A DNA stretch of 64,000 nt, from positions 310,381 to 374,380 of the forward strand of contig NZ_MRDL01000025.1 in NCBI RefSeq assembly GCF_002008365.1, read 5' to 3'. The translations under genes were made by a program, and so were the position numbers. Positions 28,068 to 37,136 of the stretch are shown here, piece by piece. How positions within the stretch are numbered: position 1 is the first letter of the stretch; each line of letters begins with the position of its first letter. Source of the stretch: Rhizobium leguminosarum bv. viciae USDA 2370 (lineage in GTDB: Bacteria; Pseudomonadota; Alphaproteobacteria; Rhizobiales; Rhizobiaceae). Below the pieces are notes generated by a model, which was not told the origin of the DNA, searched no databases, and saw only the letters and a list, made by a program, of their open reading frames with translations.

Positions 28068-30152
28068 ATGGCCCCCTTGCAGAAGACCGAGCAGACCGAA
28101 GCATTAAACGACGACTTCCGGTCATTGTTTGCAACGCATCCGTCGCCGATGTGGGTCTATGATCCGGCATCGCTGCGCTTTCTTATCGTCAACGAGGCGG
28201 CGGCAGCACTTTACGGCTACGGCGCGGACGAATACCGGCGCATGACGGTTCTGGATATCCGCCCTGAGCATGAGCGGGAACGGATGGTCGACGCCGTCAG
28301 CGGCCGTACCGACATGGAAAAGGCGGAGCGTTGGGTTCACCTCAAGGCGAGCGGCGAGACCTTCGAAGTGCTGACCTATGGCCGAGAAGTGCGTTTCGAG
28401 GGCCGAGCGGCAATCCTGGCGATCGTGCAGGACCGCACCGAGGTCAATGCCGCCAGACGCCAGATCAGCGATACGCGCTCGCTTCTCGACAGCATCGTCG
28501 ACAACCTGCCGGTCGGCGTCTTCGTCAAGGACATGGAAGCGGACGGGCTTTACGTTCTCTTCAACGAGGCCTGCGGCGACATTGTGGGCATGAGGGCGGA
28601 GCACGTGGTCGGCCGAACCGACCGGGCGCTGTTTCCCCCCAGTCAGACAGACGCCTTCCGCGAGCAGGATCGCCGGGCCTTCGAAGCCAATACGGCGATC
28701 AGCTTCGAGGAGAGCATGCTGCGCGCCGATGGTGTGCCACGCCTCCTGCGCACCGTCAAGCGCGCCCTGCCGACGCCGGAGGGCCAAGCGCCGCGTTATC
28801 TGCTCGGCATCTCGCAGGACGTGACGGAGGAGCGCTCCGTCGAGGCAAAGCTTGCCCATCTCGCCATGCATGATCCGCTCACCGGCCTGCCGAACCGGGC
28901 GGCATTTTCCAAGCATATCAACCGGCGGGCGGTCGAGGCGACCGCCGACAGCCCGATCGCATTGCTTTATATCGACGTCGATCACTTCAAGCATATCAAC
29001 GACAGCAAGGGACATGCCGCTGGCGACGCGCTGCTTTGCCAAGTATCGGGGCGGCTGCTGCAGCTGGCGGAGGAGGGCGATCTCGTCGCCCGCCTCGGCG
29101 GCGACGAATTCGCCGTCGTACTGGAGCTCGACGAGCCGGAGCGGGCCGGGCGTTTTGCGCAACGGCTGCTCAAGGCGCTCAGCCGTGCCTTCGATCTCGA
29201 CGGCGCCCGGGAGCATGTCACCTGCAGCATCGGCATCGCCTTGGCACCGGATCATGCCGGCGACGCGGACGTGCTGATGCGGCATGCGGATCTGGCGCTC
29301 TATGCCGCCAAGGAGAGCGGGCGGTCGACCTATCGCTTCTACGAGGCGGAGATGCGGCTTGCCGCCGAGCGCCGGCACGTGATGACCGCCGAACTGTGGG
29401 AGGCGCTGGAGAAGCGCCAGTTCGAACTGCACTACCAGCCGATCGTGCAGCTCGATAATGACGGCATCGGCGGCTTCGAGGCGCTGATCCGCTGGCGCCA
29501 TCCCAAGCGCGGGCTGGTAGCGCCGATGGAATTCATTCCGCTCGCCGAGGAGACCGGCCTCATCGTGCCGATCGGCGATTGGGTGATCCGGGAAGCCTGC
29601 CGCGCGGCCGCCGGCTGGCCCGCGCATCTGAGGATCGCCGTTAATCTCTCCGTCAGCCAGTTTCGGCATGCGAGCCTGCTTTCGACCGTGGTCGCGGCGC
29701 TCGACGAGACGGGCCTCAATGCCGACCGGCTTGAAATCGAAATCACCGAGTCCGTATTCCTGACCGATGCCGACCAAAGCTTGCCGCGGCTGCGCGCATT
29801 GAAGGAGCTCGGCGTTCGCATCGCCATCGACGATTTCGGCACCGGTTATTCGTCGCTGAGCTATCTCAGATCCTTCCCCTTCGACAAGATCAAGCTCGAC
29901 CGTAGCTTCGTTTCGGGCATTGAGACGGATGCCGGCAATCTCGCCATCGTGCGCGCCGTCGTCGGCATCGGCTCCGGCTTCAACGCGACGACGCTGGCCG
30001 AAGGGATCGAGACGGAAGAGCAGTTGCAGAAGCTGCGCGCTGAAGGCTTCAGTGAGGTGCAGGGCTATCTGCTCGGCCGGCCGATGCCGCAGCACGAGGC
30101 AGAGGCGCTGATCCACGGCCGCGCTCTGAAGGCGGCTTCGTCACGCAGATAG
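28068..30152 (+). CDS. PAS-PAS-GGDEF-EAL protein (cyclic-di-GMP metabolism)
   Basis: 694 residues from the ATG at 28068; an in-frame ATG at 27999 would add 23 hydrophobic and basic residues and neither has a strong ribosome site. A first PAS domain (PSPMWVYDPASLRFLIVNEA) covers residues 15-125 and a second (LPVGVFVKDMEADGLYVLFN) 140-260. The GGDEF domain has an intact active site, ARLGGDEFAVVLEL, and the EAL domain starts GGFEALIRWRHPKRG with DDFGTGYSSLSYLRSFPFDK, so both activities may be retained. Cytosolic, no membrane segment. It stands alone. Confidence 0.93.
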   Translation: MAPLQKTEQTEALNDDFRSLFATHPSPMWVYDPASLRFLIVNEAAAALYGYGADEYRRMTVLDIRPEHERERMVDAVSGRTDMEKAERWVHLKASGETFEVLTYGREVRFEGRAAILAIVQDRTEVNAARRQISDTRSLLDSIVDNLPVGVFVKDMEADGLYVLFNEACGDIVGMRAEHVVGRTDRALFPPSQTDAFREQDRRAFEANTAISFEESMLRADGVPRLLRTVKRALPTPEGQAPRYLLGISQDVTEERSVEAKLAHLAMHDPLTGLPNRAAFSKHINRRAVEATADSPIALLYIDVDHFKHINDSKGHAAGDALLCQVSGRLLQLAEEGDLVARLGGDEFAVVLELDEPERAGRFAQRLLKALSRAFDLDGAREHVTCSIGIALAPDHAGDADVLMRHADLALYAAKESGRSTYRFYEAEMRLAAERRHVMTAELWEALEKRQFELHYQPIVQLDNDGIGGFEALIRWRHPKRGLVAPMEFIPLAEETGLIVPIGDWVIREACRAAAGWPAHLRIAVNLSVSQFRHASLLSTVVAALDETGLNADRLEIEITESVFLTDADQSLPRLRALKELGVRIAIDDFGTGYSSLSYLRSFPFDKIKLDRSFVSGIETDAGNLAIVRAVVGIGSGFNATTLAEGIETEEQLQKLRAEGFSEVQGYLLGRPMPQHEAEALIHGRALKAASSRR

Positions 30153-30281
30153 AGTCGTTTAAGCGACAGCTGGGAGTGGCGTCCGAGGAAATGCGTGCCG
30201 CCGGATCCCATCAAGCATTCGTCATTTTGAGAAAGGTGGGCGAAGCCGCATAATTGTCGTGGGCTGGAAAGGAGGATGTTT

Positions 30282-30383
30282 ATGAAACGCTTTTCATTCT
30301 CGATGATCGGACTGGCGCTCGTAACCGCCATCATCGCCAATCCGGGCATTGCATTCGCCTGCAACAAGCTGATCGGCACCTGA
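30282..30383 (+). CDS. 33-residue exported peptide
   Basis: ATG at 30282 with an excellent ribosome site AAAGGAGGAT seven bases away. The product is nearly all signal peptide: [20 protein letters not shown] then PGIAFA and a seven-residue tail CNKLIGT. The A-F-A site before the cysteine fits signal peptidase I; it is not a canonical lipobox. It lies between the GGDEF-EAL gene and mnmA. Function unknown. The strong ribosome site is the main support. Confidence 0.55.
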   Translation: MKRFSFSMIGLALVTAIIANPGIAFACNKLIGT

Positions 30384-30601
30384 GCCGCACCCCCCGCTTC
30401 CAAGGCGCGGCTTTGGCTGCGCCTTCTCTTCACGCGGGAATGCGAAATATCGGTGCCCGAAGGCTGCCCCTTGCGCCCAAGGACAATCCTTTCTATATCG
30501 GTGCCTCATCGAGAGACGGCGGCCGATCCCGCCGGAGATCAGCAATCCGCCGCAATTGCAGCGCAAGGGCGGATCGTGACCGCGCAGAATTGGCACCATC
30601 G

Positions 30602-31801
30602 TTGAACACACTGGATTTTGACAAGAAGCCGGAAGAGACCCGTGTCGTCGTCGCCATGTCGGGCGGCGTCGATTCATCCGTTGTCGCTGGCCTTCTCAAA
30701 CAGCAGGGTTACGACGTGCTCGGCATTACGCTGCAGCTTTACGATCATGGCGCCGCTGTTCACCGCGCCGGCTCCTGCTGCGCCGGCCAGGATATCGACG
30801 ATGCGCGCCGCGTTTGCGAAACACTCGGCATCCCGCATTACGTGCTCGATTATGAAAAGCGATTTCGCGAGACCGTGATCAACCCCTTCGCCGAAAGCTA
30901 TGTGGCGGGCGAAACGCCGATCCCTTGCGTTTCCTGCAACCAGACCGTCAAATTCGCCGATCTTCTGGCGACCGCCAAGGAGCTCGGTGCCGATGCACTG
31001 GCGACCGGCCACTATATCCGCTCGGGACCGAACCCTTCGCCCGAAAATCCCGGCCGCCGCGCGCTTTTCCGCCCTGCCGATGCCGACCGCGACCAGAGCT
31101 ATTTCCTCTTCGCCACGACGCAGGAACAGATCGATTATCTCCGCTTTCCCCTGGGCGGCCTGCCGAAGGCCGAAACCCGCAGGCTCGCCGAAGAGATGGG
31201 CCTCGTCGTTGCCAAGAAGGCCGACAGCCAGGACATCTGCTTCGTGCCGCAGGGCAAATATTCGGACGTCATCACCAAGCTGAAGCCGAATGCGGCGCTC
31301 GCCGGCGAGATCGTCCATCTCGACGGCCGCGTGCTCGGCACCCATGAGGGCATTCTGCACTTCACGATCGGCCAGCGCCGCGGCATCGGCATCGCCACTG
31401 GCGAGCCGCTCTACGTCGTCTTTCTCGACGCCCGCTCGCGCCGCGTCATCGTCGGACCGAAGGAGGCGCTGGAAACGCACCGCGTCTACCTGCGCGACGT
31501 CAACTGGCTGGGCGACGAGACGCTTTCGGAAGCCGCCTCCGGCAACGGCTTTGCCTGCTACGCCAAGGTCCGCTCGACACGGGCGCCGGCACCCGCCGTG
31601 CTGCATATCGATGCAACAGGCACCTATGTCGATCTGACGGTCGGCGAGGCGGGCATCGCGCCCGGCCAGGCCTGCGCGCTTTATTCCGCCCCCGGCGACA
31701 ACGCCCGCGTCTTCGGCGGCGGTTTCATCGAACGTTCCGAGCGTGAACCTTCGGCGGAAGCCTGCCTGAAGGCCCTCTTGGCCAGCCCGGTCGCCGCCTG
31801 A
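30602..31801 (+). CDS. mnmA: tRNA-specific 2-thiouridylase MnmA
   Basis: 399 residues. It thiolates U34 of tRNA-Lys, Glu and Gln. PP-loop motif [13 protein letters not shown] near residue 19, catalytic cysteines in [17 protein letters not shown] and [11 protein letters not shown], and the tRNA-binding [17 protein letters not shown]. No ATG fits: the family N-terminus ([15 protein letters not shown]) is reached only from the TTG at 30602, so a TTG start is assigned. The frame is open much further upstream, to 30254, but that part overlaps the exported peptide ORF and lacks family similarity. Confidence 0.92.
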   Translation: MNTLDFDKKPEETRVVVAMSGGVDSSVVAGLLKQQGYDVLGITLQLYDHGAAVHRAGSCCAGQDIDDARRVCETLGIPHYVLDYEKRFRETVINPFAESYVAGETPIPCVSCNQTVKFADLLATAKELGADALATGHYIRSGPNPSPENPGRRALFRPADADRDQSYFLFATTQEQIDYLRFPLGGLPKAETRRLAEEMGLVVAKKADSQDICFVPQGKYSDVITKLKPNAALAGEIVHLDGRVLGTHEGILHFTIGQRRGIGIATGEPLYVVFLDARSRRVIVGPKEALETHRVYLRDVNWLGDETLSEAASGNGFACYAKVRSTRAPAPAVLHIDATGTYVDLTVGEAGIAPGQACALYSAPGDNARVFGGGFIERSEREPSAEACLKALLASPVAA

Positions 31802-31936
31802 AACCGATAGGTAACGACGGCCGGCAAAGCCCACCGTTTTTCTCGATCATGCGCTTGACACAAAGCCGAAGCGCACCTTATAAGCCGCTCATCCCACGAA
31901 CCGGCATCGCTTCGCGAGCGGGTATCGTTGACCAGT

Positions 31937-32013
31937 GGCGGAGTAGCTCAGTAGGTCAGAGCAGAGGAATCATAATCCTTGTGTCGGGGGTTCAAATCCC
32001 TCCTCCGCTACCA
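31937..32013 (+). tRNA. tRNA-Met (anticodon CAT)
   Basis: 77 bases including encoded CCA. The acceptor stem GGCGGAG pairs with CTCCGCT (first pair G-U), the D arm is GCTCAGTAGGTCAGAGC, the anticodon loop ATCATAA gives CAT, and the T arm is GGGGGTTCAAATCCC. Elongator Met is the likeliest identity. A TilS-modified tRNA-Ile2 also has CAT at the DNA level and cannot be fully excluded. Confidence 0.93.
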
Positions 32014-32180
32014 TTTCCTTATTGCAGAATTAGCGATTTTTTCGGCTCGATTTTGAGCCGGTTCCGAAGGCCGTGGTAGCACATTGATCGCAGCGTCAAA
32101 CGTCGCGGCGAGGGGACAAAAGCAGTTCGACCTCCTGCAGCATTTCCGCCAACGCCGAGGACAGGCCTATCTGTAGAGCG

Positions 32181-32297
32181 TCAAAAGCAATACAGGCATC
32201 TTCGTCGCCCAAAGTGGGATGCGACAGCGATAATAATAGCCCATACGGCAAGCGAGAACATGACCGCCGCTAACCTCATCCCGACTGGTTGCATCAT
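32181..32297 (-). CDS. possible 38-residue single-span membrane protein
   Basis: The frame begins ATGATG directly after GGAGGAA. The product opens MMQPVGMRLAAVMFSLAVWA, continues IIIAVASHFG and ends RRRCLYCF: one hydrophobic helix and a basic tail. It lies in the otherwise gene-poor stretch after tRNA-Met. Support is the ribosome site and the positive-inside pattern only. A second overlapping minus-strand frame ending at about 32101 also reads protein-like (ALAEMLQEVELLLSPRRDV) but has no good start. Confidence 0.35.
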   Translation of the reverse strand: MMQPVGMRLAAVMFSLAVWAIIIAVASHFGRRRCLYCF

Positions 32298-32457
32298 TTC
32301 CTCCATCCCAGCATAACCGTGCCTCCTCGCACGATCCCATGCTAGCAAGACGCAACCCGGTCAGCTATCGCAAGATATTGGTATCAGATAGCCACAGCAG
32401 GGCGAACTTGGCAAAGATGCAAAGATTTCGGCGATACGACGCCCCTTTCCCCCTCCG

Positions 32458-33291
32458 TCAAACGATGAAATGAAAGTTGTCGTATCGCGCGCCATAATAA
32501 TCCGGGCCGCTCGTCTCTGTGATGACGGGCTCCGTGTCGAGCACGAGATAGTCGATGTCGCCGTAGGCGCTGAGATCGATCACTTGCGGGTCATGAATGC
32601 TGTCGGCGGTGACGTTGACCGTGACCAAGAATACGGTATCGCCGTTCAGCTTACCTTCGATCGTCAGAACGTTGTCATAGTCCGATGTGCCGTTTGCGAC
32701 ACTGAATTGCTCGATCTGAAAGTGACCGCCATCGGCGGCTTGGATGGGTGTCCAGAACACGCCGCCTGACAGATAATGGTTGCCGTCGGCTTCCTTCTGT
32801 ACCGTTGCGTCGTCACCATCGTGCCAAGCACCCCAATCAAAGCCCTTGTAGCCCGTCGGGAAGTCGTATTTGCCGACATCCTCGAAATTGACGAATACGT
32901 CGCCATGTTCCGGCAAGTCGACCGCGATGTTGAGCAAGCCGAAATCGGTGGCGCCTTTGCCATCCGAGATCTTGAAGTTGAACTGGTCGACGAGTTGGTC
33001 TCCCGGGCCGAGCGCTGATACCACCGGGTTGGAATGATCGAGTTCATACGTGTAGTTGCCGTTGGAATAGACGGTCAGCGTGCCGTATTTTCCCTCGACT
33101 GTGGTGGTCGTGGCGGGCCCGTTCGGATCGGCCGGTTGCGGAATGCGTTGTCCATTGACGAAGTTGAGACGCACCTGATCTCCGTCGGCATCCACCGAAC
33201 TGGTATTGTCCAGGATGTTGCCGTCGATCGGGTTGTCGATGTTGAAAATAGGCTGGTATACATCACCTGCGACCGGCTTGTGGTTTGCCAT
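32458..33291 (-). CDS. VCBS/cadherin-like domain protein, probably secreted by a type I system
   Basis: 277 residues, no classical signal peptide. Residues 1-125 form one VCBS-type repeat: NILDNTSSVDADGDQVRL, then GKYGTLTVYSNGNYTYELD and VDQFNFKISDGKGATDFG. Residues 130-277 are an acidic beta-rich domain rich in Asp, Gly and Tyr, ending in the hydrophobic tail RYDNFHFIV, of the kind seen at the end of type I secretion substrates. In rhizobia such cadherin-like proteins include adhesins and biofilm factors, but no transporter gene is nearby. Strong ribosome site GGAGGTAG. It lies next to tRNA-Met, in a possible accessory patch. Confidence 0.75.
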   Translation of the reverse strand: MANHKPVAGDVYQPIFNIDNPIDGNILDNTSSVDADGDQVRLNFVNGQRIPQPADPNGPATTTTVEGKYGTLTVYSNGNYTYELDHSNPVVSALGPGDQLVDQFNFKISDGKGATDFGLLNIAVDLPEHGDVFVNFEDVGKYDFPTGYKGFDWGAWHDGDDATVQKEADGNHYLSGGVFWTPIQAADGGHFQIEQFSVANGTSDYDNVLTIEGKLNGDTVFLVTVNVTADSIHDPQVIDLSAYGDIDYLVLDTEPVITETSGPDYYGARYDNFHFIV

Positions 33292-33698
33292 TTCTACCTC
33301 CCGTGTGATATTCTGCTCGACTATGCAACCCTATCGGGTATCTGGCAACCAAAATTGAGGGAGCGTCAGAGCAATTCCGCCCGTCAACGCCACACATTCC
33401 GGTCGATTACAGCTCAACCGCACAAGTAGAGGGAGCGGCATAAACGTCGATCCTGATTATGAACCAGGATTTACGTCTGATCTTACGTTGCTGCCGCTTC
33501 GTCGATCATGGTGTTTCTCGCCTTTTCAGGCGATCCATCAATTCGGCCAGCGGAAAACTTTCAGGCAGGATAACAATGACAGGTCAATCATGACGTCGTC
33601 ATGACGATATACTGCATGAATTGCTCGGCGCGCCAAGAGCAATCTTGAAGGCGAAAGGGGAGCAATTAGCAGAGCCCGAGCTTCTGCCGATCACCCCA
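33292..33698. other. gene-free stretch between VCBS protein and Liv genes
   Basis: No frame here is convincing. It holds the VCBS gene promoter side and an inverted repeat TCATGAC-GTC-GTCATGA at 33588-33604. Its composition is less GC-rich than the flanking genes. Nothing else recognised. Confidence 0.5.
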
Positions 33699-34421
33699 TC
33701 AATGCAGTCCGCCGACCCCGAGCAGACTCTCGACAGCCTCGTGATCGCTGGTGAGGCTCTGCGGCGTTCCCGTCCAGGCCAGTCTGCCGCGTTCGAGAAT
33801 GACGACCTGATCGGCGAAATCGAGCGCGCTCTGGATGCGCTGTTCGACCAGCACGATGGTCATGTCTCCTGTCTTGGCGAGGTCGGCGAAGGCAGCCATC
33901 AATTCCTCGCAGATAACGGGCGCAAGGCCCTCCAGCGGTTCGTCGAGCAACAGGACGGAAGGGCGGCCGAGAATGGTGCGGGCCGTGGAGAGCATCTGCT
34001 GCTCGCCGCCGGAGAGCTGGCTGCCGAGATTGCGGCGGCGCTCCTTCAGGCGCGGGAACATCGCATAGGCTTCCTCCAGCGCCGTCTTCGGTCGCGCCTT
34101 CAAGCCAACGAAAAGGTTTTCTTCGACTGTCAGCGTCGGGAAGATGCAGCGTGCCTGCGGCACATATCCGAGGCCCTTATGCGCGCGCGTGGCGCTCGGT
34201 GCTGCGCTGACATCCGAACCGCCGAGGCGGATGCTGCCCTCGTATCGCCTGGTCTGGCCGGCAAGCGTTGCGAGCAGCGTGGTCTTGCCCATGCCGTTGC
34301 GGCCGAGCACGGCAAGCCGGGCGCCTGCCGGCACGGAGAAGGAAATGCCTTCGAGCACTCTTGTTGGCCCATATCCGGCCGACAGATTTTCGACCTCAAG
34401 CGATATGGCTGGCATTGGCAT
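33699..34421 (-). CDS. branched-chain-type ABC transporter ATP-binding protein (LivF type)
   Basis: 240 residues from MPMPAISLEVENLSAGYG; another ATG at 34415 is possible. Walker A is GRNGMGKTT, the ABC signature LSGGEQQML and Walker B VLLLDEPLEGLAP. It is the last gene of a five-gene transporter set and its start overlaps the end of the LivG-type gene by 26 bases. It powers uptake with its partner ATPase at the inner membrane. The substrate is inferred from the neighbour pobA to be an aromatic acid rather than an amino acid. Confidence 0.92.
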   Translation of the reverse strand: MPMPAISLEVENLSAGYGPTRVLEGISFSVPAGARLAVLGRNGMGKTTLLATLAGQTRRYEGSIRLGGSDVSAAPSATRAHKGLGYVPQARCIFPTLTVEENLFVGLKARPKTALEEAYAMFPRLKERRRNLGSQLSGGEQQMLSTARTILGRPSVLLLDEPLEGLAPVICEELMAAFADLAKTGDMTIVLVEQRIQSALDFADQVVILERGRLAWTGTPQSLTSDHEAVESLLGVGGLH

Positions 34422-35160
34422 AGCTCCCGAGATAGGCCTCGCGCACGCGCGCATCCTTGGTGACGTCTTGAGGCAGGCCGTCGAAGATGATCGCGCCTGA
34501 TGCAAGCACGATGACGCGTTTGGCAAAACGGAAGACGAGGTCCATGTCGTGTTCGATCATCAGCACGGCGAGATCGGCAGGCAGATCGGCAAGCGCCTGC
34601 TCGATGCGGCCGGTATCGCTTTGCGGCACGCCGGCTGCCGGCTCGTCGAGCAGCAGCACCTTCGGCTTCAGTGCCAGCGCCACGGCGATCTCGAGAAGCC
34701 GCTGCTGGCCATAGGCGAATTCGCTGACCTTGCGATGCATCAGCAAAGCCAGTCCGAGCTTTCCAAGGAGATCGTCGACCTCTGCCATGACATCGGGCAT
34801 GCGCAGGAAATTGCCGAACATGCGCCCAGTCTTTCCGTCGCGTTGAAGGACGGCAAGTCCCACATGTTCGGCCGGCGTCATGTCCTGGAAGAGCCGCGTC
34901 ACCTGAAAGGAGCGAACAAGGCCGCGTCTGACCCTGCCGATCGCGTCGATATTCGTTACCACCTCGCCGCCGAGGCGAACCTCACCGGAATCGGGAGAGA
35001 GATTACCGGTCACGAGGTTGACGAAGGTGGTCTTGCCGGCGCCGTTCGGGCCGATCAGCGCGATGCGATCGCCAGGCGACATCGTGAGCGAGACATCATT
35101 GGTGACGGCAAGGCCGCCGAAGGCTTTCTTGAGATTGGCGACTTCGAAGACCGGGCTCAT
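34396..35160 (-). CDS. branched-chain-type ABC transporter ATP-binding protein (LivG type)
   Basis: 254 residues from MSPVFEVANLKKAFGG. Walker A is GPNGAGKTT, the signature region is FAYGQQRLLEIA (degenerate LSGGQ, as is common in LivG) and Walker B is VLLLDEPAAGVP. The frame is open for another 187 codons upstream, but that part is antisense-like sequence over the permease gene. It overlaps the LivM-type gene by four bases. Confidence 0.92.
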   Translation of the reverse strand: MSPVFEVANLKKAFGGLAVTNDVSLTMSPGDRIALIGPNGAGKTTFVNLVTGNLSPDSGEVRLGGEVVTNIDAIGRVRRGLVRSFQVTRLFQDMTPAEHVGLAVLQRDGKTGRMFGNFLRMPDVMAEVDDLLGKLGLALLMHRKVSEFAYGQQRLLEIAVALALKPKVLLLDEPAAGVPQSDTGRIEQALADLPADLAVLMIEHDMDLVFRFAKRVIVLASGAIIFDGLPQDVTKDARVREAYLGSYANASHIA

Positions 35161-36161
35161 GAGCGTTGCTCCCTGCGGCGGCCAACGAAGGCTGCTGATG
35201 TGCCATAGAGACCTTTCGGCGCAAAGAGCACGACGACGATCAGCAGCGCGCCGACCATGGTCAGCCAATGGAAGGGATTGGCGGCCGAGACGTAGTCCTC
35301 GAAGAGCATGAAGATGACAGTGCCGGAGAGCGCTCCGAAGAGAGAACCGGTTCCGCCGAGCACCAGCATAACAAGCGCTTCGGCCGACTGCGTGAAAGAC
35401 AGGCTGTCGAGGCCGACGACCTGTGTCGAAATCGCATTCAAGGCGCCGCCGACACCGGCAACGGCGCCGGAGATCGCGTACATTCTGATCAGAGCTGCCT
35501 TCGGCGAAGCGCCCATGGCGCGGATGCGCAGCGGATCCTGCTTGATAGCGTGGCAGAGCATGCCGAAGGGCGAGCGGACCAGGAATCGTAGCAGCACAAA
35601 GACGATCAGCAGCAGCGCCATTCCGAAGAAGAAGGCGGTGTGACCGTAGAGATCGAATTCGAAGAGGCCGAAGACCGGGTCCGGCGCGATGCCGGAAAGT
35701 CCATCGCTGCCGCCTGTCCAAGACGAGGCCTTGTTGGCGAATTCATGGAAGAGGTTGATCAGCGCAATCGACAGCATCAACTGCGGCAATCCATGTGCAC
35801 GCAGGATGATGACGCCGCAGAGCAACCCGGCAAGCGCGCCGCCTGTGATGCCGGCCAGTATCATCAGCAGCGGGTCATTGATGCCGTAATGCGCCGACAG
35901 GATCCCGGCGGCATAGGCGCCGGAGCCGAAAAGGGCGGCATGGCCGAGCGTTGCCACGCCGCAATAACCGGTCACGAGATCGAGCGACAGGACGAGCAGC
36001 GCGATCGTGATCATCCGAGTCAAAAGCGCGAGATTATCGGGGAAGGCGAAGTAGCCGATCGCGGCAATGGCTATGATGACCGCTATTCCGGCGAGATCGC
36101 GGCTGATGAATCCGCGCCGATGCTGGAGACGTTGGTTTTCGTCGTTCATGACAAGCGCCAT
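35157..36161 (-). CDS. branched-chain-type ABC transporter permease (LivM type)
   Basis: 334 residues with about nine or ten membrane segments. The family block LVTGYCGVATLGHAALFGSG lies near residue 65, and the permease signature around NAISTQVVGLDSLSFTQSAE with LVLGGTGSLFGALSG near 250. The start at 36161 leaves one base after the LivH-type stop, so coupling is tight. The product forms the channel with the LivH-type permease. Confidence 0.93.
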   Translation of the reverse strand: MALVMNDENQRLQHRRGFISRDLAGIAVIIAIAAIGYFAFPDNLALLTRMITIALLVLSLDLVTGYCGVATLGHAALFGSGAYAAGILSAHYGINDPLLMILAGITGGALAGLLCGVIILRAHGLPQLMLSIALINLFHEFANKASSWTGGSDGLSGIAPDPVFGLFEFDLYGHTAFFFGMALLLIVFVLLRFLVRSPFGMLCHAIKQDPLRIRAMGASPKAALIRMYAISGAVAGVGGALNAISTQVVGLDSLSFTQSAEALVMLVLGGTGSLFGALSGTVIFMLFEDYVSAANPFHWLTMVGALLIVVVLFAPKGLYGTSAAFVGRRREQRS

Positions 36162-36162
36162 G

Positions 36163-37026
36163 TTATTTCGCCCTTCCGGCAAGGCCGCGTGGGAAGACGC
36201 AGATGATTGCGATCACGGCGAGATAGAAGAAGAATTCGCCGAATTCCGGCATCAGATACCGCCCGGTCGTATCGATCGCGCCCAGCAGCAGACAGGCAAT
36301 CAGCGCGCCCGGAATGGAACCCGCGCCGCCGACGGAGACGACGACCAGGAAGGTGACCATGTAGCGCAGCGCATAATAGGGTTCGACGGGCAGGAGTTCG
36401 GCGCCGACCACGCCACCGAAGGCGGCAAGCCCGACGGCAACGGCAAAGCTCACCGCATAGATGATCTCGGTGCGCACGCCGAGTGCCGCAGCCATCGCCG
36501 CATCATCGACGGAGGCGCGCAGCTTGACGCCGAAGCTGGTCCTGTCGATCGCGAACCAGAGGGCGAGCGCCACGGCCAGGCCGCAGAGGATGACGAAAAG
36601 CCGGTGAACGGGAATGGTGCGGAAGCCGAGATCGGCCGATCCCTGCAGCGCACCGGCAAGCGGGATGGTCTTCAGCGTCGGCCCCATCATATAATTGGCG
36701 ATGCCGATGACGCAGAAGGTGATGCCGATGGTCATCAGCACCTGGGTCAGTTCCGGCGCGCCATAGATCCGGCGGTAGAGAAAGCGTTCGATCGGAATGG
36801 CGACGATGATGGTGATAACAACGGCGGCGATGACTGCCGTGGCATAACCAAGGCCGAGGTCGCGGGCGACATAGGAGGCGATATAGCCGCCGATCATCGC
36901 GAAAGCGCCGTGAGCGAGGTTAACGACACGCATCAGCCCCATGGTCACCGAAAGGCCGATCGATATGACGAAGAGCACCATGCCATAGGCAAAGGCATCG
37001 ACGGCTATGCTGAAGACTGTCTGCAT
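36163..37026 (-). CDS. branched-chain-type ABC transporter permease (LivH type)
   Basis: 287 residues, hydrophobic throughout with about eight membrane segments. The family block MGLMRVVNLAHGAFAMIGGY lies near residue 30 and VVSVGGAGSIPGALIACLLL near 235. The ATG at 37026 is preferred over 37032 because AAGG is correctly spaced from it. First permease gene after the binding protein. Confidence 0.93.
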   Translation of the reverse strand: MQTVFSIAVDAFAYGMVLFVISIGLSVTMGLMRVVNLAHGAFAMIGGYIASYVARDLGLGYATAVIAAVVITIIVAIPIERFLYRRIYGAPELTQVLMTIGITFCVIGIANYMMGPTLKTIPLAGALQGSADLGFRTIPVHRLFVILCGLAVALALWFAIDRTSFGVKLRASVDDAAMAAALGVRTEIIYAVSFAVAVGLAAFGGVVGAELLPVEPYYALRYMVTFLVVVSVGGAGSIPGALIACLLLGAIDTTGRYLMPEFGEFFFYLAVIAIICVFPRGLAGRAK

Positions 37027-37136
37027 GGACATACCTTGCTTCGATGCGACGGGCTCGACGCCTTCGGGCAGTCCGGAGAGATCGGAAGTCTGCCCGAAGC
37101 ACTGCCCAAGCCCGTCGCATGTTGTGATGCTCGATG

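Noticed and set aside
28122..30116. 664-codon minus-strand frame opposite the PAS-GGDEF-EAL gene
   Set aside because: Shadow of a clearly coding plus-strand gene; composition (Asp, His, Arg, Leu-rich) is typical of antisense translation.
32014..34000. Duplicate of the tRNA-Met 3' end marking an integrated element
   Set aside because: I found no second copy of CCTCCGCTACCA downstream and no integrase gene.
34396..35721. 441-residue version of the LivG-type protein
   Set aside because: The first 187 codons are an open reverse-like frame over the permease gene; family similarity starts only at MSPVFEVANLKK (35160).
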